A DNA stretch of 64,000 nucleotides. It comes from Entomohabitans teleogrylli (GTDB taxonomy: Bacteria; Pseudomonadota; Gammaproteobacteria; Enterobacterales; Enterobacteriaceae). Both the position numbers and the translations under genes were made by a program. The stretch spans positions 1 through 64,000 of the forward strand of contig NZ_KQ947376.1 in the NCBI RefSeq assembly GCF_001484765.1, given 5' to 3'. Positions 41,252-49,444 of this stretch are shown here, piece after piece. Below the pieces are notes generated by a model. It saw only the letters and a list, made by a program, of their open reading frames with translations. It ran no database searches and had not been told where the DNA came from. The stretch's first letter is position 1; each line of letters starts with the position of its first letter.

Positions 41252-43180
41252 ATGGAACAGAAATTTTTTCGAATCCCCTGGGCAGCCAGCGGGGACCGCA
41301 CCAGCATTTCCGAGACTGTACCGGCCGACGGGTCAGTGAGTTATCCCAGCGGCTGGGGGCCGGACTACCAGCGCAACCCTAAAACCGACGCCAACGCCAA
41401 AAACCCTGAACGTGCTGTGATGAATGGTGTACTGAACGCTATCACCGGCGCTATCAGGCAGTACCAGACGAACGGATACCCGGAGTGGGTTACGGCAGCA
41501 GACAATAACGGCAGCGCGTTCGGCTATGACGCTGGTGTAGTGGTGAATTATAACGGTGCCCTTTATCTGTCGCTGATGGCTGGTAACACAGCCACACCCG
41601 GCACTGATACAACGAAATGGCAGCCATACATTCAGCGCGAAGCAACGGAGCAAGAAGCACTGGACGGCACCGGATCCTCCCAGGCGATGACGCCGCGGCG
41701 GGTGAGGTCACTGGCCGATAAACTGGATCAGGAGCTGTTTACTGCTATTGAACCGTACACAGTGCCGGTAGGTGGCGGGATGCTGTGGTTTACGAACACT
41801 CCGCCTGACGGCTGGCTGGAGGCCAACGGACAGACATTCAGTACAACAGAGAACCCAAAACTGACCGCTGTTTATCCGTCCGGGCGATTACCTGACCTAC
41901 GCGACCGCTATCCAAAGGCCGCAAGTGATAAATCACTGATCGGGACTAATGGCGCAGGAACATCGCTGGAGCACTATCATCTGACGTCGAAATTTTCTGG
42001 AGCCAGCGGATCTGAGGGCGACGACATCTATCTCCCGTTGCGGGGCGATGACTGGAGCAGTGAATCCTACCAAGGCCAGGGGGTTTTTGGCGATCAGAAT
42101 CGCGTTAAAAGCGAACAGGTGCCAAACCAGCAATCAGGAAATACAACTGGATCATCGAACTGGCGCAACATTGACGGGACCGCTGGGGCGCCGGTGGCGG
42201 AACCTGATCACACATTTTGCATGATTATCATCAAAACCGACCAGGCCAAAGCTGATACAGGAGAGGCCGGACCGACCGCTATTATTATCACTCCAGCTAC
42301 AGACAGTATCGAAGCAGGAAAGGCGCGCCAGTTTTCAGCGATTATCGTGCCGTCCAACGTTGGAGGAAATTATCCGATCTCATGGTCCGTAGCTGATGCG
42401 GCGCTCGGGTCAATCAACCCAGACGGACTCTACACAGCTAATTCTGCCAGCGGAATGCAGACAATCATTGCGTCAATTTCTACAGGGCTGACAGCCGTGG
42501 CCACACTTAGACAGGATATCTGGTTAACCAGCATCACAATTGGCACTATTCCGTCGAGTCTGGTTGTCGGGAATACGTATAACGTCCCGATCACCTATTC
42601 GCCAACTGGATATACTGAGACCGTTCTGGCGTCATCGTCAAATAGCAGTGTCGCCTCGTTATCGGGTGCCGGAGTGCTTGATGTTTACGGCGCCGGTACT
42701 GCCACGCTGACACTGACGGGGGCCAGTTCCGGCGCTACCAGGTCTGTAACTGTGGCGGCCACGGAAGTGATAGCACCTGAAGTCTATCTGTCTATCAGCA
42801 AAAATTTAATTGAGATCTCGGCCAATGGGGCAAGCGCTCAGGCAGCAGCTCGTCTGAGCCTGGGGCTGGGTAATCTTTCGACTAAAAGCTCTCTTACCGC
42901 TGCTGATGTCGGCGCTGTGCCGCATGCCATTTCCACGATAGCAGCAGGCACCGATCTGGATTCTATGACAACTGCGGGCGAGTATTATCAGAGCGTGACG
43001 AGCTACGCCACGACCGCGCTACACTATCCGGAGGCTGTGGCTGGTGCGCTAAAAGTAGTTTCAACAGGAGTCAATACTGGCACTTGTCGGCAATTCTACT
43101 GGCCGTATAACTCAGATAAGGAATACCGACGATCTGGCTATGGTTCGCCGCTGGTGTTCACGGCATGGGCTGAGCATTGA
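41252..43180 (+). CDS. Tail fibre with collar and Ig-like domains
   Basis: A 642-residue receptor-binding fibre. The N-terminus docks on the baseplate (IPWAASGDRTSISETVPADG, about 1-60). A tail-collar domain follows (about 168-235: VPVGGGMLWFTNTPPDGWL, GRLPDLRDRYPK), then two bacterial Ig-like (BIG_2-type) domains (about 341-420 and 423-502). A C-terminal head (505-642) contains AARLSLGLGNLSTKSSL. The final head is probably the host-binding part. No fibre-assembly chaperone gene is found downstream; what follows is IS debris. Confidence 0.85.
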   Translation: MEQKFFRIPWAASGDRTSISETVPADGSVSYPSGWGPDYQRNPKTDANAKNPERAVMNGVLNAITGAIRQYQTNGYPEWVTAADNNGSAFGYDAGVVVNYNGALYLSLMAGNTATPGTDTTKWQPYIQREATEQEALDGTGSSQAMTPRRVRSLADKLDQELFTAIEPYTVPVGGGMLWFTNTPPDGWLEANGQTFSTTENPKLTAVYPSGRLPDLRDRYPKAASDKSLIGTNGAGTSLEHYHLTSKFSGASGSEGDDIYLPLRGDDWSSESYQGQGVFGDQNRVKSEQVPNQQSGNTTGSSNWRNIDGTAGAPVAEPDHTFCMIIIKTDQAKADTGEAGPTAIIITPATDSIEAGKARQFSAIIVPSNVGGNYPISWSVADAALGSINPDGLYTANSASGMQTIIASISTGLTAVATLRQDIWLTSITIGTIPSSLVVGNTYNVPITYSPTGYTETVLASSSNSSVASLSGAGVLDVYGAGTATLTLTGASSGATRSVTVAATEVIAPEVYLSISKNLIEISANGASAQAAARLSLGLGNLSTKSSLTAADVGAVPHAISTIAAGTDLDSMTTAGEYYQSVTSYATTALHYPEAVAGALKVVSTGVNTGTCRQFYWPYNSDKEYRRSGYGSPLVFTAWAEH

Positions 43181-43218
43181 TAGAAGGCCCGCGCTAAGAA
43201 GTGGCCTTTCAGAATGTT

Positions 43219-43401
43219 GAGCCTGTACATAAATTTGTGCAATTGCCTGATTTCGATATGTTCAATACAACATCAAAAGCGGGTTGCTTTATGGATGAAA
43301 AACAATTGCAGGCTCAGGCTGACAAACTGGCCAAAAATCATAAAACTCCTGAAGATTTCAACCAATTCGATCGCCTGTTTTCCGTGGGGAACGCCCCATG
43401 A
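43219..43401 (+). mobile_element. IS256-family left-end remnant with truncated transposase
   Basis: From 43291 a 36-codon frame begins MDEKQLQAQADKLAKNHKTP and continues EDFNQFDRLF. This matches the N-terminus of IS256-family transposases as I recall them, but it ends after VGNAP. The preceding 70 nt (tgtacataaatttgtgcaattgc and following) look like the terminal repeat of such an element. The remainder is missing. The sequence from 43402 to 43600 holds only short fragmentary frames, one ending QGVYQSINRLITGQ. Confidence 0.5.
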
Positions 43402-43596
43402 AGTACCGCGGGCTAAGGGATTTTTGTACGTTGATGTGATGTCGCGCATGAGCCTGGAAAACGTAGCGCGCGAACTGGCGGATACGGAAAAAATCAGCAG
43501 GTATTAAAATCCAGAACTAATTATAATATGGCGATTCAGCCGCAGGGTGTTTATCAATCGATCAACCGCCTTATTACCGGTCAGTAAATACTACAC

Positions 43597-43623
43597 GCCC
43601 CATCGCCAGATAGCAGATGGGGC
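43597..43623. terminator. Hairpin downstream of the glycosyltransferase gene
   Basis: Stem GCCCCATC / GATGGGGC, with an 11-nt loop, lies 15 nt beyond the glycosyltransferase stop codon in the minus direction. No T run follows, so terminator activity is uncertain. Confidence 0.45.
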
Positions 43624-43637
43624 ACGTGTTCAGAGGA

Positions 43638-44708
43638 TTATTTTTGGTGAACCACGTTTTTAAGAACCGTCAGCAGATGCGCCAGGTAATTCTCATCATA
43701 AAACCGGGCGACGCTTTCCTGAATAACAGCTGGCGGCGGCAACTGGCATCCCTCAATAATGTCCTGCATCTTACGGGCCAGAGCTGTCGTATCGCGGGGA
43801 GGGAAAAGCTCGCCATTTAACCCTGGCTGAATTATTTCGCCAGGACCGCTGACACAATCAGAACTAATACACCAGATACCCCGGGATAAAGCCTCCAGCA
43901 GTATTAAAGGAAAACCTTCATGAGCCGAGGTAAGCAGCAAAGCAGAAACATTCCCGACATTTTCCCGCGTATATTGCCAGGGATCTTGTTGCCATCCATG
44001 CCAGGTGATATTTTGATTCACCCCACAAGCGACAGCATAGGCCTGGCACTGTTCCCGGTCGGGACCATCGCCAATCACATCAAGATGCCACTCTCCGTTC
44101 AATAAAGCGCACGCTGACAGCAGGTCCTTTAATCTTTTCTGATCCTCGAAATGCACTCGTCCGATATAAATAAAACGTGCCACTGGCGCTTTTTCTGCCC
44201 AGACATCACTATGAGTTACCGGATTAAATACAATCGCAATATCTTCTCCCACTGCACCTAATTCCATCAACTGACGGCTAATCTCACTACTAATCGCCAG
44301 ATGATAATCAGCCTTCATTAAATAATAAGGGCGATAGCGATCCAACGGAGGTAAATGCATCCATGACAACAGCTTTATATTTTGTAAAGAAAAACGAATT
44401 GCCAGTCTGGAGATCAGACAAGGAATGGTGTTCAATGTAATAATAATATCAGGTTTTACCTTAATAATATAACGAGCTAAAGCACAGGCATGCGCAATCC
44501 GTCTTAACTTATGATTACGAATTGATGATTTATGTATAGTGTATGAAATGCCATGTAACCACTGCCGATCCTGTTCTTCCCCTTCATCAAACAGAAAAAC
44601 TGAGGCTTCAATATTGTCAGTTGAATTTAATAGCCGGACTACCCTGGATGTCACCGCTTCCATACCCCCATAACCAACAGGCACATCCATAGTAAAAATT
44701 ATTTTCAT
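43638..44708 (-). CDS. waaB: WaaB/RfaB-like LPS galactosyltransferase (GT4 family)
   Basis: A 356-residue retaining glycosyltransferase. The N-terminal domain (VGYGGMEAVTSRVVRLLN) and the C-terminal donor site (FIYIGRVHFEDQKRLKDLLS, WHLDVIGDGPD, LLLTSAHEGFPLILLEALSRG) follow E. coli WaaB closely throughout, including ADYHLAISSEISRQL, VFNPVT and SDCVSGPGEIIQPGLNGEL. WaaB transfers galactose by a 1,6 linkage to the first heptose-region glucose of the LPS core. Here it lies alone at the prophage edge, outside any waa cluster, facing the fibre genes. Function as WaaB is likely but the acceptor may differ. Its start overlaps the end of another minus frame (ATGA). Confidence 0.8.
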   Translation of the reverse strand: MKIIFTMDVPVGYGGMEAVTSRVVRLLNSTDNIEASVFLFDEGEEQDRQWLHGISYTIHKSSIRNHKLRRIAHACALARYIIKVKPDIIITLNTIPCLISRLAIRFSLQNIKLLSWMHLPPLDRYRPYYLMKADYHLAISSEISRQLMELGAVGEDIAIVFNPVTHSDVWAEKAPVARFIYIGRVHFEDQKRLKDLLSACALLNGEWHLDVIGDGPDREQCQAYAVACGVNQNITWHGWQQDPWQYTRENVGNVSALLLTSAHEGFPLILLEALSRGIWCISSDCVSGPGEIIQPGLNGELFPPRDTTALARKMQDIIEGCQLPPPAVIQESVARFYDENYLAHLLTVLKNVVHQK

Positions 44709-45118
44709 CTTGACACCCAGTCAAAAATGAAAAGCACTATAAACCAGAATGCACATAAAGACAAAAAATCACTTCGCGACAGAGGCTTTTTGGGGCCGTA
44801 CGTGAGGCTTACCATAATGCGGGAGCCACAGGGGATGCTGGCGATTTCCTGGACTTTCAGGAATTTATTTATGCAGTCATACGAGGATCGCTTCTGGGCT
44901 GTTGAACTCGACTGCCGGTACGGTAAAAAAGCCTCCGCGGTTGTCAGAGATCTCAAGCCGGGTGGCTGCAAGACATGTGGTAAGACGACGGTCGATAACG
45001 TCCTGAGGGATCCTGGTTGGTTTACGTCGTTCATTGAGAAAAACTCCGTTCCGTATGCCGTCATGAGTCTCATCCTTTGAAAACAGCGATCGCTGTGGTG
45101 AGACTGTAGCGCGAACAT
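44705..45118 (-). CDS. Uncertain frame upstream of the waaB-like gene
   Basis: A 137-codon minus frame that ends in a hydrophobic stretch (FLSLCAFWFIVLFIFDWVSR) and overlaps the glycosyltransferase start by 4 nt. Its first 100 residues have no recognisable pattern, and a 117-codon plus frame opposes it. The hydrophobic tail may be the end of a lost membrane-protein gene fused by rearrangement to unrelated DNA. Treat as doubtful. Confidence 0.3.
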   Translation of the reverse strand: MFALQSHHSDRCFQRMRLMTAYGTEFFSMNDVNQPGSLRTLSTVVLPHVLQPPGLRSLTTAEAFLPYRQSSSTAQKRSSYDCINKFLKVQEIASIPCGSRIMVSLTYGPKKPLSRSDFLSLCAFWFIVLFIFDWVSR

Positions 45119-45140
45119 GTCTATTTGGTCAGAGACGGGC

Positions 45141-46363
45141 TGATCCTACCCGCGTAATATGGACACGCTTCTAAGCGAGGTTCTGGTTTTCAAATTGTTC
45201 CGGGCTGAGACCGCCGCACGCACTGTGGCGACGCCAGCGATTGTAATCACACTCGATATCATTAAACACTGTTGTTCGCATTATTTCCCGGCCGGCAAAG
45301 CGTTCCCCGTGGATACATTCCACCTTCAGTGAATGAAAGAAGCTTTCCACGCAAGCATTGTCATGGCAGGAGCCTTTTGCGCTCATACTCCCCCACGCAG
45401 ATTATGGCGTTTCACCAGGGCCTGATAATCCAATGAACAGTACTGGCCACCGCGATCCGTGTGAACAATGACATTTTCCGGGCGTTTACGCCGCCAGAGT
45501 GCCATCTGCAGTGCATTGCAGGTAAGTTGTGCTGCCATACGCGGCGACATTGACCAGCCAATAACGGCCCGCGACCACAAGCCAGATACAACCAGCCTTC
45601 GTCCGTGCGCAGATACGTGATGTCACCTGCCCACTTCTGATTCGGACCACTGGCACTGAATTCCTGATTCAACAGATTTTCCGATACAGGAAAACCATGT
45701 TCACGGTAGCTGACCGGGCTGAACTTCCGGGTGGCTTTCGCCCGTAATCCCTGACGATGCAGGCTGGCGGCAATGGTTTTGATGTTGTACTCCGGCAGTT
45801 CATCAGCAAGACGGGGCGCACCATAACGCTGTTTTGCCTCAGTGAAGGCCTGACGGACAGCAGCATCACAGATGAGCCGGAACTGCTGGCGTGGACCTGG
45901 CTGATGGCGGCGCAGACGCCAGGCATACCAGCCGCTGCGGGCAACTCGCAGCACCCGGCACATGGCTTTGACGCTGAACTCAGCCTGATGATTTTCGATG
46001 AAGACATACTTTATTTCAGGCGCTTCGCGAAGTATGTCGCGGCCATTCTGGAGAATGGCCAGCTCCTCATCACGTTCAGCCAACAGGCGCTTAAGGCGGG
46101 CATTTTCCGCAGCCAGTTCACTTTCACGCTCTGACGAAGTCATTTGTTGCTGTTGTTTGCTGCGCCAGGCATAAAGCTGTGATTCATACAGGCTGAGTTC
46201 CCGGGCTGCGGCTGCGCTCAGCAAGCTTCAAAGCTTCGTTGCGAAATTCAGGCGTGTGTTGCTTACGTGGCTTCTTATTGATTGATGATGGTTTTGTCAT
46301 GAGTCACCTCTGGTTGAGAGTTTACTCACTTAGTCGTGTGTCCACTAATGCTGGGTAAGATCA
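45141..46363 (-). mobile_element. IS3-family insertion sequence, complete ends, decayed transposase
   Basis: A 1223-bp element bounded by imperfect terminal inverted repeats of about 39 bp (TGATCCTACCC... left; TGATCTTACCC... right, both containing TGGACAC and CTAAG). It encodes an IS3-type transposase on the minus strand. I find no target duplication (GGC left, TAC right), which suggests that a rearrangement removed one original flank. Ends and length are typical of IS3-group elements. Confidence 0.85.
45171..46298 (-). pseudogene. IS3-family transposase OrfA/OrfB, multiple frameshifts
   Basis: OrfA begins MTKPSSINKKPRKQHTPEF at 46298 and loses frame after EALKLAER. The second frame ([19 protein letters not shown]) runs directly into OrfB ([19 protein letters not shown]), because an extra T lies where the natural OrfA/OrfB frameshift should be. 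OrfB breaks again near 45575 (YLA to CGRGPL, a deletion of about 13 nt) and near 45390 (LRGGV and stop, before [10 protein letters not shown]). The DDE residues ([18 protein letters not shown] and VESFFHSLK) survive in pieces. No active transposase can be made. Confidence 0.85.
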
Positions 46364-46504
46364 TACTCAGATACTGCAAAAACCGAGTTTTCACACAGCC
46401 TGTGCCAGAATCGGACGTTATATGAATAACGCCCTTTCTTTCAGCTCTCCCGGACGTTTTTAATGCTCGCAGGATCGCGTTGCAGTACGGTTAATAGGGA
46501 TTGT

Positions 46505-47104
46505 TTATACGATGATGGCGAGATTTTTCAGAAAATTTTCAACCTGCTCTGGCGTGGCTGAATCTGCCTGATAGAGGATATCGAGCTTGACGTCCTTCAT
46601 GCCGCAAAAACCGAAAACACCTTCAACTACCTGGGTCTGGATCGCCTGCGAATAGCCGTGTTTATCGAAGCCTTTAAGGTCGCTACCCGCAGTCGCAACA
46701 AGGCGTACCGGGATATCGCGCATATTGCCAGTAATCCCGCCATCTTCTGCCATTTTGTACGCCCAGTTCAGGGTGAGTACACGATCAAACCAACCTTTCA
46801 GCAAGCCAGGTACCGACCACCAATATACCGGGAAGACAAATACCAGCATATCAGCGCGATCAATGCGCTGCTGCTCACGCAGGATATCTGCAGGAAGCGC
46901 ACTGGCATTGCCATGATAAACCTCAAGATCGGGATGCAACATGGCAGGCATAAAGGCTTCAGCGTGGAGATCGGCAACTTCTACCTGGGCGCCTTGTTCA
47001 CGCAGGTGTTCTGCAATTTGCGCTGTCAGAAAATGGGATAATGAACTGGCGACCGGATGTGCCGTTACGATCAGCACATTTTTTACTGCATTTGTTTTAG
47101 ACAT
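46505..47104 (-). CDS. NAD(P)H dehydrogenase (quinone), flavodoxin-like
   Basis: A 199-residue cytoplasmic flavoprotein of the NQO1/KefF/MdaB type. The FMN/FAD phosphate motif is VTAHPVASSLSHFL, the two-electron site motif FPVYWWSVPGLLKGWFDRVL is intact, and GFDKHGYSQAI near residue 155 completes the flavin pocket. It reduces quinones or nitro- and azo-compounds. The ribosome site is GAGG 5 nt before the start. It lies beside a TetR gene on the same strand with operator dyads between them, so it is likely the regulated target. The natural substrate cannot be read from the sequence. Confidence 0.85.
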   Translation of the reverse strand: MSKTNAVKNVLIVTAHPVASSLSHFLTAQIAEHLREQGAQVEVADLHAEAFMPAMLHPDLEVYHGNASALPADILREQQRIDRADMLVFVFPVYWWSVPGLLKGWFDRVLTLNWAYKMAEDGGITGNMRDIPVRLVATAGSDLKGFDKHGYSQAIQTQVVEGVFGFCGMKDVKLDILYQADSATPEQVENFLKNLAIIV

Positions 47105-47128
47105 AATAACCTCAGGACGGACGTTAAC

Positions 47129-47162
47129 TTACCATTAGTAACTTATATATTACCGTTGGTAA
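47129..47162. promoter_or_regulatory. TetR operator pair upstream of the quinone reductase
   Basis: Two dyads, TTACC-ATT-AGTAA (47129-47141) and TTACC-GTT-GGTAA (47150-47162, perfect), have centres 21 bp apart, which puts them on the same DNA face. They sit just upstream of the reductase start. A third site of the same form lies before the TetR gene. Confidence 0.7.
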
Positions 47163-47188
47163 CTTATCTGTCAATCTGTCTGCAGTGA

Positions 47189-47782
47189 TTATTTTGAGCT
47201 GTCAGTGTAGGCGCTCAGGATCCCGGAAATCGTACCGCTAAGCATATCTTCCGCAACATTACGGGCGAGAGCACCATTACTGGCGGCTGTGCTCAGCGCA
47301 TCCGCCGCGCCAATAATGGCCGTTAGCGCCGCCTCTCCCCGAACGCTTTTCAGGGTAATGTAGGGAGATAACACCGCACGCAGGCAGTCCGCACAGTTGG
47401 CGACACAGATCTCACGAAATTCCAGTAGTGCCCGGGAACCGGAAAGGGCGGCGGCAATGGGGCCGGTTTCGGGCCCGCTGCTGATGGCGCAATCAATATA
47501 GGCAACGCTGAAAAAGTGAATTGTCTTTTCCAGCGTTTGATTATCGATACTCAAGGTTTCACGAAATTTTTTTATCTGGGCATCACTGTAATCCTGATAT
47601 AACGCCATCAATAATCCTTCACGATCGCCAAAGTGATCGTAGGTAATCGGCTTAGTGACGTTAGCCCGTTCCGCCAGATAGCCGAGCGTCAGCGCTTCGG
47701 TGCCCTGCTGGCGTACGATCCCGCGCGCAACCTCAAGCAACTGTGCTCGTCGGTCCTCTTTTCTTAACCGCTTAACAACCAT
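47189..47782 (-). CDS. TetR-family transcriptional regulator
   Basis: A 197-residue repressor. The start MVVKRLRKEDRR has GAGGA 5 nt upstream; a start 27 nt earlier would lie inside an operator. The N-terminal helix-turn-helix (about 9-60: TLGYLAERANVTKPITYDHFGDREGLLMALY) is followed by a helical ligand-binding domain. It probably represses its own gene and the adjacent quinone reductase until a quinone or electrophile binds. Confidence 0.85.
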   Translation of the reverse strand: MVVKRLRKEDRRAQLLEVARGIVRQQGTEALTLGYLAERANVTKPITYDHFGDREGLLMALYQDYSDAQIKKFRETLSIDNQTLEKTIHFFSVAYIDCAISSGPETGPIAAALSGSRALLEFREICVANCADCLRAVLSPYITLKSVRGEAALTAIIGAADALSTAASNGALARNVAEDMLSGTISGILSAYTDSSK

Positions 47783-47802
47783 GATTTCCTCGTGTCTTTC
47801 AT

Positions 47803-47815
47803 ATACCAAAGGTAG
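47803..47815. promoter_or_regulatory. TetR operator before its own gene
   Basis: The dyad ATACC-AAA-GGTAG has the same 5-3-5 layout as the pair at 47129-47162. It lies 20 nt upstream of the tetR start at 47782, consistent with autoregulation. Confidence 0.6.
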
Positions 47816-47969
47816 TTTACACGTTTTTAGCCAGGAGATTGTATGTGTTTATACTCGTACAACGTCATAACCAGCATATTGGCGCTATCTGCTGCCAGGG
47901 TCAGAACTTTATTGATCAAAAAATAACCATCTGATAAAACCAGAAAGAACTGAAGCGCTGGAGGTAAAA

Positions 47970-48374
47970 ATGCCCGGAATCACATTGACATTATCAGGCG
48001 ATAAAAACGCCGTACTCACTCAGAAATGTGTTGATTTAGCGACAGATTTAACTTGCAGGATTTTTAACAAAAGCAAAGCTAATACCATGGTCATCGTCAG
48101 GTATGTCGATTACGATGACTGGTTTATTGATGGGAAAAGCCTCACAGACTGGGGGAGGAACTCATTCAGACTTGAAGTCACAGTGGTTGATGAAACGTGT
48201 ACTAAAGAGCAAAAAGCGGAGTATCAGAAAGCTGTTTATGAGGCAATGAACAGCATTATCGGTAATTTACACCCACATTCAAATGTACATGTCATTGACT
48301 GCAAAGCCGCTTCTTATGGTTATACCGGCATCACTCAGGAATACAGATATCAGCATAAAGATGAGTTTCTTTAA
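47970..48374 (+). CDS. Tautomerase family protein (Pro1-type)
   Basis: A 134-residue protein whose Met1 is followed by Pro, the catalytic Pro1 of the tautomerase superfamily after Met removal (MPGITLTLSGDKNAV). The length and WGRNSFRLEVTVVDETC resemble MIF- or cis-CaaD-type enzymes. A GGAGG ribosome site lies upstream. It is transcribed away from tetR, but a shared operator is not seen. It probably acts on an enol or dehalogenated substrate as part of the same detoxification module. Confidence 0.7.
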   Translation: MPGITLTLSGDKNAVLTQKCVDLATDLTCRIFNKSKANTMVIVRYVDYDDWFIDGKSLTDWGRNSFRLEVTVVDETCTKEQKAEYQKAVYEAMNSIIGNLHPHSNVHVIDCKAASYGYTGITQEYRYQHKDEFL

Positions 48375-48467
48375 TTGTAAGTATCCTGAAATGATGAAAA
48401 ATCAGCCAGAATAATGATTTAATGAAACCATTATTCTTACCCGAAACAGGGAAAGCAAACATGGCGC

Positions 48468-48655
48468 CTACGGTGCTCTGTATTGCATAAAGGCAGGCTG
48501 CAAGCACAGCTTTGGTCGTTTAGCCATCCTGTTGGCAGGATTATCAGCGTCAACGGTTTTGTAATCGCGTTTGACACGATTGCGCTGAATTTCTCGTGAG
48601 ATCGTCGAAAGGCCACGATTAAGTGCAATAGCGATAGCGCGCATGCTCGTTTGGG
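48468..48655 (-). pseudogene. IS30-family transposase fragment
   Basis: On the minus strand a frame reads MRAIAIALNRGLSTISREIQ, then KRDYKTVDADNPANRMAKRP and stops. This is the helix-turn-helix part of an IS30-type transposase, lacking its ends. Confidence 0.7.
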
Positions 48656-48659
48656 TGGC

Positions 48660-48841
48660 AGACCAGCTCGTGCTATCTGTTCTTCGGTATAACGGGTCTT
48701 TTTCATGGTGGATATTCCTTCCGGCAAGATCAAAAACAGACCGGTTACTCCAGTTTAGCCCGGCACGGTTTAGTGGGGAGAGATGGCTCTGCCTGAGAGT
48801 TCACTCACTGAGTTGCATATCCACTATTGCCGGGAAGATCA
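48660..48841 (-). mobile_element. IS3-type terminal remnant with OrfA start
   Basis: The end TGATCTTCCCGGCAATAGTGG matches the right terminal repeat of the IS at 46363 (TGATCTTACCCAGCATTAGTGG, 18 of 22 positions by eye). OrfA starts at 48706 with MKKTRYTEEQIA and is then fused to the IS30-like fragment. It is a fragment of a second IS3-family element in the same orientation. Confidence 0.7.
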
Positions 48842-48875
48842 CAAAACGCCACTCCTGCGGGGGCCTGTAAAGGCG

Positions 48876-49352
48876 CTATTCGGCAAATTTCAGCAGCGCT
48901 TCACCATCAAGGCGATAGCGTACCCATTCAGATTGCGGCAACGCACCAATACTCCGGTAAAAATCAATGGCGGGCTGATTCCAGTCCAGCACGCTCCATT
49001 CAAGACGGCCGCACTGTCGCTCGACGGCACACTGTGCGATATTTTTCAGCATTGCCCTTCCTGCACCATTACCGCGATAAGCAGGAGAAATGTACAAATC
49101 TTCCATATAGATACCGTTACGTCCAAGCCATGTGGAATAGCTGGTAAAGAAAACGGCATACCCTACAATTTTATCTTCAATTTCACAGATCAATGCTTCG
49201 GTCTTACTGCCTGCGCCAAAAAGGGTTTCCCGGATCTCATCGGGTGTTGTGACCACTTCTTCCGGCGCTTTTTCATACACCGCCAGCTCATAGATCATAT
49301 CGTAAATTGCCGCAGCATCTTCCGGGCGGGCCTGGCGAATCGTCATGCTCAT
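48876..49352 (-). CDS. GNAT family N-acetyltransferase
   Basis: A 158-residue acetyltransferase. The start MSMTIRQARPED has AGGA 7 nt upstream; an ATG 15 nt earlier is less likely. It contains the acetyl-CoA loop LYISPAYRGNGAGRAML (about 88-104). The C-terminal pattern RLEWSVLDWNQPAIDFYRSIGA resembles diamine/spermidine acetyltransferase (SSAT) homologues. It is divergently oriented from the LysR gene, 92 nt away, a usual regulator-target pair. Confidence 0.85.
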   Translation of the reverse strand: MSMTIRQARPEDAAAIYDMIYELAVYEKAPEEVVTTPDEIRETLFGAGSKTEALICEIEDKIVGYAVFFTSYSTWLGRNGIYMEDLYISPAYRGNGAGRAMLKNIAQCAVERQCGRLEWSVLDWNQPAIDFYRSIGALPQSEWVRYRLDGEALLKFAE

Positions 49353-49444
49353 TAACTTTCCTGTCATTTCTGTATGGTGTAGACATTGATGGTGTTAAGC
49401 ATAAGGGTTATTGTCAGGCGAATTAAGTGCAATGAAATCACTAA

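Noticed and set aside
43401..43600. Fragments LYVDVMSRMSLENVARELAD and QGVYQSINRLITGQ after the IS256 remnant
   Set aside because: They look like pieces of real proteins, but neither has a start nor a family I can name, so they are not called as genes.
44727..45080. Plus-strand frame of 117 codons opposite the frame upstream of the waaB-like gene
   Set aside because: No family pattern or ribosome site; at most one of the two opposing frames can be real and the minus one has the ATGA coupling.
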